From assembly GCA_949752735.1 (NCBI GenBank), contig OX457042.1:36037627-36101626 (forward strand): a stretch of 64,000 nucleotides of DNA. Direction: 5' to 3'. Source of the stretch: Lumbricus terrestris (Eukaryota > Annelida > Clitellata > Crassiclitellata > Lumbricidae). A model generated the notes under the pieces. That model was not told the origin of the DNA. It saw nothing but the letters and a program-made list of their open reading frames with translations, and searched no databases. The position numbers and the translations under genes were made by a program. Each line of letters opens with the position of its first letter. The first letter of the stretch is position 1. Positions 58,301 through 64,000 of the stretch are shown here, piece after piece.

Positions 58301-61300
58301 TATTTCTGTTACACCTCTTCCACAGAGTCCCTCTCCACCTCCTCCTCCTCCTCCTCCTCCTCCTCCTCCTCTCTGCCACCTTCTAGCGATCATCCACATC
58401 CATACTTTTTCTCTTTTCCATTCATCTTCTTTTCCATTCTTTCCTCATCCTCCGCTCACTTTCCTTCTTCCATTCATCCTCCCGATCTTTCTCATCTTCT
58501 TTTTTCTTTTTCTTTGCCATCATTTTCCGTAAAACAAATAACATATAAAACTACTTCTGTTAAAGAATAGCATCAACCACATCTGATGCTATGTATAACA
58601 ACTCTGAACTCACCATCATCACCATCATCAAAACATTACAATTCTTCACGTTCCGATATTCTGTCTTGCCAACTCTTCCTCCTCCTCCTCCTCCTCCTCC
58701 TCCTCTTCCTCCAGCACCTTCCTGTTCATTTAATTCCCGCATCCCTCCTCCTTTTCCATCTCCTTCTGGCTCTCTGCTCTCTCTCTTCCCAATCTTTTTC
58801 CTCCTCCTGCTTCTCCATCTCTGCTTCCACTTTATCCTGCATCCCTTCTCTCATGCTTCCTCCTCATATACTAATCCTGCACCCCTGTCTTTTCTTGTCC
58901 TTCCTTCCTTTCTCTTGTTGTCCTTTTTCCTTTCCTCATAGTCCTGTTCCTCTCCCCCATCTGCTCCTCTTCCGTTCCTTCGAAGACCACCCAACCCATG
59001 GGATTAAACCTATCAATGACCTGTGGATATACAGGAGCCCATGGGATGCATTTATAAGATGGGTCATAGGACCTCTGCATATATACAGTAGGAGGAGCCA
59101 TAAGTTACCTCTGGATATTTAATATCCATGGGATGAACCTGACAATGACCTGTGGATATAATAGTCCTGAGTCCTAGGATGAAACTGCCAATGAACTGTG
59201 GATATAATAGGAGTCCTTGGATGAACCTGTCAATGACCTGTGGATATAATAGGAGTCCTTGGATGAACCTGTCAATGACCTGTGGATATAATAGGAGTCC
59301 TTGGATGAACCTGTCAATGACCTGTGGATATAATAGGAGTCCTTGGATGAACCTATCAATGACCTGTGGATATAATAGGAATCCTTGGATGAACCTGTCA
59401 ATGACCTGTGGATATAATAGGAGTCGTTGGATGAACCTACCAATGACCTGTGGATGGATATATAAGAGCCATTGGTTAAACCTACCTTCATCAACGCATC
59501 GCTGTTTTCGCTTCACGTTACTCCTACGGCAACTACCAGCAGCAGATGAGAAACAGAGGCACAGCTTTCCATCGGCCATTGACGAACCAAACGACCACCT
59601 CATAGTTCTAGCACTGCAAACTACCAGCTGAAGCGACTAGGATCCATCCATCGCATCCCTGCTATCACTCCATCCATCTGGTCTAAAGAGGACACTGAAG
59701 AAGGGAATGATTCAATGAATGGAAGGGCCACTGCAGCGACCCCACCGCCCCTCAAGGCCTGCCTGGCCTGCCATTCATTAAGCGTACGGCAAGAGGCGAC
59801 AACAACAAAGAAGACCCTTCTTCTTCATTACTCGCTCGGCTGAAAGACTAAATCACGTTCAGTGCTATGACATTGACAACAGCCTACGACGACGACGATG
59901 ACGACGACGACGACACAAGGAAGGCAGTCAAGTCAGTCAGTAGAGTGCAGCATAATTATACCATCAACAGGTGCAATCCACGACCCATATATAGGCCTAT
60001 AAGTATATGAATAGGGCGTGTCACTACTACCTATATACATACACATAATATTATATGTACATGTATTATATATATATATATATTATAAATATTAAAATAT
60101 TACATACCATGCACATATACTGTGTGCATAATATATGTTATAAATATTAAAATATTACATACCATTCCCCATACTGTGTGCATATGTATATATATATTAT
60201 ATACATATATAAATGTGCACACTATGTATATATACACACACACATATATGCACACAGTATACATGCATGGTATGTAATAATATAATATTTAAAATATATA
60301 TATAATACACATGAATATACAGTTATACACACAATTTATATAGAGGGGTACAAGTATTTATGTATGCATTCCTATGTTTTGCTACTGTTTAGATGCATAT
60401 AGACATGGAAGCATATATGCATACAGGCATATATATTTATATTTATGTTGGCAACCTTAGAATGCACATGTATACAATTATACAAGTGTATTTGCTCTGT
60501 TTGGCACATGTACATTCATCACCAGAATAATTCTAAAGACTGTCCAGATTACCATTACACAGCTTGGGTGAACAGTGTGGCCAAGCCTTTCCCTGCCCCT
60601 CCCTCTCTCCTCTTGGTCCTTTGGCCTCTTGGTCCTCCCACCTGCCATTAGACAGGCTCATGCTCAGTATAGGAACATGATTTAATGGTTGTTGGTATGA
60701 AAGGAGATTGAAAAGAGAGAGAGCATAACAAGAGCAAATCAACTGCGGCAACAGTAGCAGCACTACACACACCACTACAAGGACGACGAAACAACGAACA
60801 ATGTTACAAGCGACAAACACCATTCATGCCACACACACAGTGACACAGATACATTCAGAAGTACATACACAGGTACACAAATATGCATAGAGAGGCACAC
60901 GCCCAGACCCACCACACCCCACACACACACAAAACACTTTGTCACAGCACTGAGGAGGAGAAGGCGTTGGTGGAGCTTAGTCAAGTTAAGTAGTCTAACA
61001 GTCAGTGACATTTACTGCTGGCTCAACACTGATCGATCACCTTAATGACATCTAACACCATTTAGAATAGCGTAGGTGGCACTTTTGTAAAGTAATACAA
61101 AAGGCGCTATAAAAGCATCTTGATAAATGCATATATACATACACATGTACATGCACAAAAGCAAGCAGCCAAGCACACAACAATATCGTGACTTGATTTT
61201 ACCACATCAATTCTGCTACGTTCTCGCTCCGCGCCTAAACGTTATTCTCGTAAGCTTCTATAGCTTTCTGGTTGTAACCGAGTTCAATGTGGGCAGAGGG

Positions 61301-62459
61301 AGCAGAATTCTCACAACAAATGTCTGCTCTTGGTGGGGGCCGTGAACCCCTGACCTCTCAAGGAGACTGAGAAATTGACTCTGTGAAAAATAACCATGTT
61401 CTTATTTTTCCTGCACCTTAAACCACCTCACTATCCGTCAACCAGTACAAACATTCCGGTTTTTTAATGCAGGCAAACAAACCAGAAATTGTAATTATAA
61501 TTAAGACAGGCTACTTTTAGCGTACTTTATACTCGTGTTGTCAACTGTCAGAGCAAATGCAAGTCAAATGATACATCAAATGATAAGTCACATGATAAGT
61601 CAAATGATATGTCAAATGATATGTCATATGATATGTCAAATGATATGTCCGATGATATGTCAGATGATATGTCAAACCTCTTCGGTATTTTTTTGCCACT
61701 CTGATATCATTTACCATTTTATTACCATTTACCATCCACCTTATTACCAGCTACCATTTTATTACCATTTACCATATTACTATAGTTACCAATTTGATAC
61801 CTCATTACCACTTGCTATTTTATTGCCAGTAACATTCACCCTGTTACCAGTTACCATTTTGCTGTAATATTTCTAAAAATCACCATTTATCATTGTGACA
61901 ACTGATTACCATAACAATATTGCATTTACTGTTTTATTACCATTTACCATTCATCGTATTACCAGTTAACATCTTAATACCTTACTTCCATGTACCATTT
62001 GATAACTTGTTACCATTTTGTTACAATTTACCACATTACTATTTACCATACATTAAATTGACCATATACCATGTTTACATTCTCATATTTATACATATAC
62101 ACACTACCCATGGGCGCCCGCACATAGGGGCAAGAGGAGGCACTTGCCCCCCTGAAAAATCGATTTCATATTTTTTTAACTGCTACTTTTTGGTTTTTGA
62201 CAAATTCCTTCGCACTAAAGTGCTAATTTTACTAATTCTACACAACGTGACACTGAGAAATTGACTCTGTGAAAAATAACCGTGTTCTTATTTTTCTGTT
62301 TTGCATTTTCAAGCTCAAGCTAAAAAAATTGACCGTGGCCATTGTGCGTTGCCCCTCCTGCAAAAATTTCTGCGGGCACCCATGACACTACCTGATCCAT
62401 TCGCAGCTGATGTCCAGGATAAATGACTCACCTTGAAGCTGGATAATATCTTTGGAATT
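35466..62459 (-). CDS. DLC-family Rho GTPase-activating protein with SAM and START domains
   Basis: Homologue of vertebrate DLC1/STARD13/STARD8 and insect crossveinless-c. It stimulates GTP hydrolysis by Rho and affects actin and adhesion (family knowledge). Exons in transcription order: 62459-62432, 51969-51892, 49316-49235, 47815-47755, 46610-45415, 44199-44008, 43470-43241, 42469-42344, 41311-41181, 40319-40134, 39450-39307, 38122-37845, 36800-36624, 35589-35466 (TAA). They sum to 3033 bases (1010 residues plus stop) and every phase agrees. Domains: SAM (about residues 10-75; VCEWLISAGFPQYVQLY, then VESDHQFLD, LNKLTSMK); a linker of about 400 residues in one large exon; LRKLSILKLTSIFE, typical just before the GAP domain; RhoGAP (about 560-770; KKIFGVPPVVL, GLFRKPGVQSR with the arginine finger, YDLADGLKRYFREVPNSLL, MNASNLAVCFLPSFF); START (about 820-1010; WRCTTEIEAPPGEVLSRL, HYLIEPCGAGRSRVTHISRV, C-terminal GPETKL). 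The assigned 5' exon does not start with ATG, so more 5' coding sequence or alternative first exons exist. Confidence 0.92.
35824..36310. mobile_element. Relative of the 62109 MITE with an internal tandem expansion
   Basis: Shares GCACATAGGGGC, CTTGCCCCCCT, GCACTAAAGT and TGTTCTTATT blocks with 62109-62384, but the middle (about 35930-36230) has grown into about 15-20 copies of ACTAAATAAGCACTAATGAT-like units. Clear termini were not found. Confidence 0.65.
37040..37270 (+). mobile_element. LINE reverse-transcriptase C-terminal fragment
   Basis: Plus-strand reading gives YGNHAFALGGPTEWNKPPDF and LSLFKKNLKTYL, the conserved end of CR1/L2 reverse transcriptases. It lies in a RhoGAP-gene intron. 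Confidence 0.7.
37347..37500 (-). repeat. tRNA-derived SINE, 3'-truncated
   Basis: Antisense copy: GCTCCCGACTACAGCGTGGACACTGAATC, GAGGCGGCTTGAAGTGGATTCGAACG, CCCACTACACCACCGCGCC. Confidence 0.8.
38338..38435 (-). repeat. tRNA-like sequence, probably a different SINE head
   Basis: On the minus strand GCCCGGTAGAGTAATAGATAAC and GTGAGTTCGAGCCCCCGTTGGGC have tRNA A/B-box character and pair at their ends. The cloverleaf is poor, so I do not call a functional tRNA. Confidence 0.45.
38440..38660 (+). mobile_element. LINE 3' fragment
   Basis: Reading ending HSWVRSASE plus the tail GGTGCTATATAAAACTTCATGAATAATAA matches the other LINE ends in the window. Confidence 0.65.
39505..39785. mobile_element. 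hAT-like MITE (CAGGGCCGGATTAAG ends)
   Basis: Ends CAGGGCCGGATTAAGGC and CTTAATCCGGCCCTG, with a perfect 8-bp duplication ACAACTGC on both sides. It contains two copies of a CAAACGAnTAAAAAnAGGTCATCA segment. It lies in an intron of the RhoGAP gene. Confidence 0.9.
40329..40361. repeat. (AATC)n microsatellite
   Basis: Eight tandem units, next to RhoGAP exon 40134-40319. Confidence 0.9.
40476..40683 (+). repeat. tRNA-derived SINE
   Basis: TGTGGGGCTCGGTGGTGTAAGG, GGGTTCAAATCCACC, GCGTAGGGACCCTGAGTAAG, AATCTTGAAGGAGCGCTATAACAAGTGC, then (ACAT)n. Confidence 0.85.
41785..41880 (+). mobile_element. LINE 3' tail fragment
   Basis: CGCTTGATCTCGGCCGAGAGCGCC...GAAGGGGCGCTATATAAATTACG followed by (ATTG)n, the same tail as 20.8 kb. 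Confidence 0.75.
42041..42113. repeat. (CCA)n microsatellite
   Basis: About 24 CCA units in a RhoGAP-gene intron, giving artefactual poly-His/Pro/Trp readings. Confidence 0.97.
43107..43199. repeat. Tandem triplication, unit about 30 bp
   Basis: Three copies of GTTGTGATTGGCTACTAACGATC-like sequence, each with an ATTGGCT (CCAAT-type) core, about 40 bp downstream of RhoGAP exon 43241-43470 in the sense of transcription. Confidence 0.85.
44200..45414 (-). other. RhoGAP-gene intron
   Basis: AT-rich, with a short SINE/LINE-like scrap at 44590-44690. No exon or regulatory element recognised. Confidence 0.6.
47379..47521. mobile_element. hAT-like MITE, same terminal family as 15206-17247
   Basis: Ends CAGTGGCGGCGCTAGGGGGG and CCTGGCGCCGCCACTG, with a perfect 8-bp duplication CACATAGG. 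143-bp foldback. The termini nearly match those of the 2-kb element in the DMGDH intron, which suggests mobilisation by the same transposase. Confidence 0.9.
48380..48785 (+). mobile_element. LINE 3' fragment
   Basis: Decayed GPFTWNGHPVALHL segment, then GGGAGCGCCTCCGAGGTTTCTTGAAGAGGC and (AATG)n. A second related end follows at 48955-49135 (GGTGCTATATAAATTTTCAATT). Confidence 0.65.
49336..49483. repeat. Minisatellite, 15-bp unit, ten copies
   Basis: Ten copies of GTATCACCAAAACGT with single-base variants. It starts only 19 bp upstream of the 3' splice site of the second SAM exon (49316 on the minus strand). Confidence 0.95.
49622..49870 (-). mobile_element. Antisense LINE 3' fragment
   Basis: Starts with (TTGCA)n and has the same antisense order of blocks as 920-1115 (AGAAATGCTCCCAGT, AAAGCAGG, GAGGAAAAGAGGTTGCCAGAAG). 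Confidence 0.5.
50273..50450. mobile_element. MITE with GCTTAAAGTGT ends
   Basis: Terminal inverted repeats TAGGGCTTAAAGTGTG / CACACTTTAAGCACTG and a perfect 8-bp duplication ATTAAAAT. 178 bp with internal repeats of GGGGCATCCAnGCA. Confidence 0.78.
50880..51420 (+). mobile_element. LINE (L2/CR1-type) 3' fragment with open RT C-terminus
   Basis: About 165 open codons: LLAGLPIGVLGRLDRVLRSA, VLHWLPVSQRISYRIAAVVS, FSVVGPTVWNDLPVTLRSL, ending WAGSASE. The tail is GGAGCGCCTCTGAGTAGTTTCTTGAAGGGGCGCTATATAAATG and (AATG)n. It is the best preserved copy of the family whose tail is shared with the SINEs. Confidence 0.88.
52520..52684. repeat. Long near-perfect palindrome
   Basis: TAATAATATTAATAATCATCATCATTACAATAAAAATA... 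is repeated in inverted order, with only a few mismatches. The arms are about 75-80 bp around a centre at about 52602 (AAGTAAGTACAGCCTTACTT). Confidence 0.88.
53270..53450. repeat. (ATT)/(GCTATTACT) low-complexity tract
   Basis: Trinucleotide-like ATT/ATC tract. A similar one lies at 54470-54560. Not coding. Confidence 0.85.
53553..54002 (-). pseudogene. Mobile-element polyprotein C-terminal fragment
   Basis: 150 codons reading LNELIYCALIKAGYPAAKEP, RSDGKRLDGISLIPWRAGRG, LVWDAIVVDTLAPSYL, FISDLGRHLTQASS. This pattern is familiar from reverse-transcriptase-linked multicopy proteins of invertebrates, usually with RPDG where this copy has RLDG, and may be a PD-(D/E)XK-like nuclease remnant. The family assignment is from memory and tentative. 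Flanked by AT-rich repeats; no RT is attached. Confidence 0.55.
54895..54990. repeat. (TCTG)n microsatellite
   Basis: Interrupted TCTG array. Confidence 0.85.
55380..55565. repeat. (GCAAGTGA)n-like low-complexity repeat
   Basis: Imperfect GAGCAAGCAAGTGAGCAAG units. Open in one minus-strand frame by chance. Confidence 0.8.
55862..55965. repeat. Minisatellite, unit about 18 bp
   Basis: About six copies of CATTGTTTTCTCATTGC. Confidence 0.88.
56370..56600 (+). mobile_element. LINE 3' fragment
   Basis: VGPSFWNKLP-like reading, then GAGAGCACCTCTGAGGTGTTCCCTTGAAGTGGCACTATATAAATG. A further decayed copy is at about 57510-57690. Confidence 0.6.
57288..57493 (-). repeat. tRNA-derived SINE
   Basis: Antisense copy closely matching 24137-24327 through CTTGTTATAGCGCCCCTTCAAGCTC and GCGCTCCCGAATGCAGAGCGGACACTGCAT. 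A 12-bp CGAACCTTC duplication lies in the head. Confidence 0.87.
57990..58250. repeat. (CCTCCTATT)n / (CCT)n polypyrimidine tract
   Basis: About 260 bp of CCTCCTCCTATTCCT units. Further (CTC)n runs at 58335-58372 and 58677-58712. Confidence 0.95.
58995..59465. repeat. Minisatellite, 42-bp unit
   Basis: Core of six well-matched copies of GGAGTCCTTGGATGAACCTG TCAATGACCTGTGGATATAATA (59210-59460), with decayed copies to the left. The period is a multiple of three, so frames stay open on both strands. Confidence 0.93.
59486..59579 (-). CDS. Candidate alternative first coding exon of the DLC-family gene
   Basis: On the minus strand an ATG at 59579 opens 31 codons (MADGKLCLCFSSAAGS..., ending KRKQRCVDE) before a good donor GTAGGT at 59485. 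The phase (one base over) is exactly that needed to join the SAM exon at 51969. A further in-frame ATG lies upstream at 59603. Vertebrate DLC genes use several alternative first exons joined to the SAM exon, which makes this plausible, but there is no homology support for the peptide. A 42-bp minisatellite lies immediately downstream. Confidence 0.4.
60040..60330. repeat. TA/CA-rich low-complexity region
   Basis: Mixed (TA)n and (CA)n with two copies of TATAAATATTAAAATATTACATACCAT (about 60083 and 60140). Confidence 0.85.
61555..61675. repeat. Minisatellite, 10-bp unit
   Basis: About ten copies of TCAAATGATATG-like units, followed to about 62060 by diffuse TTACCATTTA repeats. Confidence 0.88.
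62109..62384. mobile_element. MITE with CATGGGCGCCCGCA ends
   Basis: Ends CATGGGCGCCCGCACAT and TGCGGGCACCCATG, with a perfect 8-bp duplication ACACTACC. It lies just 3' of the first assigned RhoGAP exon on the plus map. Confidence 0.85.
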
Positions 62460-62759
62460 CTAAAAAAATAAAAAATACTTCATTTATTCGAAACGAGTGT
62501 GTGGCACATAAAGACCACTGTCTGTATAATCATTATGGCAATCACAAAATCAATGGTCTCATGTTTCATCCAATGGATGAATGCTTCATAGGCTGACAGA
62601 CAGAGATATGCGAAAGCGAGGGAGTCAAGATATGAGACTAGCTAAAACATATAAAATATATAAGACCGATTGAGGGGAAACGCTGCTTCGAGGGGGGGGG
62701 GGCATAAGAAGTGAGTTGCAGCAGTTTAGGCGGGAACAGACAAATGCAGAGGAAAACAC

Positions 62760-62890
62760 AGCACAGACAGACAGACATACAGACAGACATACAGACACAG
62801 ACATACACAGACAGACCGATGCAGAGACAACAAAGGCAGAGACAGACAGACAGAAAGAAGCAGAGAGATAGACAGATAGACAGACATGCA
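62760..62890. repeat. (ACAG)n-like microsatellite
   Basis: Interrupted ACAG/ACAT array. Reads through in several frames. Confidence 0.9.
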
Positions 62891-64000
62891 GACTGAATAT
62901 GCGGTGGATAATGGATAAAGTGTTTGTACCACCAGTGCATGACTGAGATTATGAAGGGCAGGCGCATCAGACAGTCTACATCTACTCCTTGATTAACTCC
63001 TAAACATGGGAAAACACCGCTGTTCTATATATAACTATGTGGTCAACAGAAGACCTTAAATCCGTCGTCATATGAAACAAACGACCAATAAACCAAACGG
63101 CTAGGCATGCATCTCGTCACTTATATAGCGCCTATTACTACCCTCCAGCCAGACACCCCTGGGTAAGTGCTAGTCATGACGGCTCCACTGACCCCCTCCA
63201 CAGCCGCCTACAAAGTTCCAACTCAAACAGTCCAGATAAAAGCATTTTACTGCTGCCACTGATTTACTAAACGACTCAATCATCAACAAGTCAGCCATTA
63301 ATCCAAACACATGACTCTAAAAGCAAACAAACAAACGTCGCCCCAAGTTAAAAATACGGATCACAAATTCATCTGCAAATCTCTGTAAGTCCCAAAATAT
63401 CTCAAACGACCTTTTTTTGCATGGGGGTGGGGGGAACTCAGACCAAAAACCAAAAGCAACAAGATTTGAGTTCATCTTGGATCGTGTTGGCCTGATCGAT
63501 GAAAACTTTCACAGATAGCAAGTGCCGTAAACAACATCTCCGATAAGACATACCAGACTTTTTACGTAAAGTTACAGCGATAAGAGGAATGAATCTCAGA
63601 AGCAAGCGCTAATGAATTTCCAGAATTTCTGGATGAAACGACCAAAAAAAGTCGGCAACAGTCTAATCCTCAAGCAACGTAGCTGTTTCCAGATTTAACT
63701 GCATCTTTAATATGGCCCTTGATATTTCCCATTTCTCCAGCCTTGATACTGGCACCACAAGAGTAGGGACAGTGTCAAAGTTGCAGGTTAGCTGGTATTG
63801 CGAGTGGCTAAACACTAATTGCAAGGAAACGAATAAGGTTCAATGAACTCACAGGAATAGCTGCTACCTTGCTACAATTTAAACTGCTCTCATAACAGAA
63901 CCTTGTTTTGCTCAATATCATGTGCAGATCGTATAAAATAAATGAAACCTGGTCACGGATTCTGTTGCGGGGTAAAATATTCATGCCACCTAAATGACCT
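62890..64000. other. Upstream flank/intron of the RhoGAP gene
   Basis: Unique-looking sequence. No exon, start codon in a good context or repeat family could be assigned. The true 5' end of the gene may lie here or beyond the window. Confidence 0.5.

Noticed and set aside
59064..59631. 179- and 159-residue repeat proteins on opposite strands
   Set aside because: The 42-bp minisatellite has a period divisible by three, so open frames on both strands are expected. Only the 59486-59579 segment is kept as a candidate exon because of its splice phase.

Overview
The window is nuclear DNA of an intron-rich animal. The protein matches and the repeat types suggest a marine invertebrate, perhaps a non-vertebrate deuterostome such as an echinoderm or hemichordate. 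That placement is an inference; the sequence alone does not settle it. Three conserved protein-coding genes can be rebuilt exon by exon. Every GT/AG junction keeps the reading phase, and each rebuilt coding length is a whole number of codons.

(1) 1-20.1 kb, plus strand: the 3' eleven coding exons of mitochondrial dimethylglycine dehydrogenase (DMGDH). The N-terminal FAD part lies upstream of the window. (2) 23.5-34.4 kb, plus strand: a complete RAP1/TERF2IP-type telomere-associated protein (BRCT, Myb, acidic linker, RAP1 C-terminal domain), split into at least 12 coding exons. (3) 62.5-35.5 kb, minus strand: a DLC/STARD13/crossveinless-c-type RhoGAP (SAM, long linker, RhoGAP, START), 14 exons and about 1010 codons. 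RAP1 and the RhoGAP gene converge, with stop codons about 1.06 kb apart.

Most of the rest is mobile and repetitive DNA. The main item is an LTR retrotransposon at 7745-14058 in a DMGDH intron. Its two 539-bp LTRs look identical, and the 5' LTR is itself interrupted by a 5'-truncated CR1/L2-type LINE flanked by AGTTA duplications. The internal part encodes a Gag with zinc knuckle and the start of a retropepsin, then an in-frame TAA, then about 558 open codons in which I see no reverse transcriptase, RNase H or integrase. It is probably a non-autonomous element with an unexplained second reading frame.

Also precisely bounded are a Charlie/ZBED-like hAT at 21-22.3 kb, a DD37-type mariner relative with a lost catalytic residue at 18.7-19.7 kb, a 2-kb hAT-like element inserted in a minisatellite, and at least eight short inverted-repeat elements with 8-bp or TA target duplications. 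tRNA-derived SINEs (at least eight copies) share their 3' tail with 5'-truncated LINE fragments. Many microsatellites and minisatellites are present. I found no convincing functional tRNA or rRNA gene, no CRISPR array and no bacterial-style operon.
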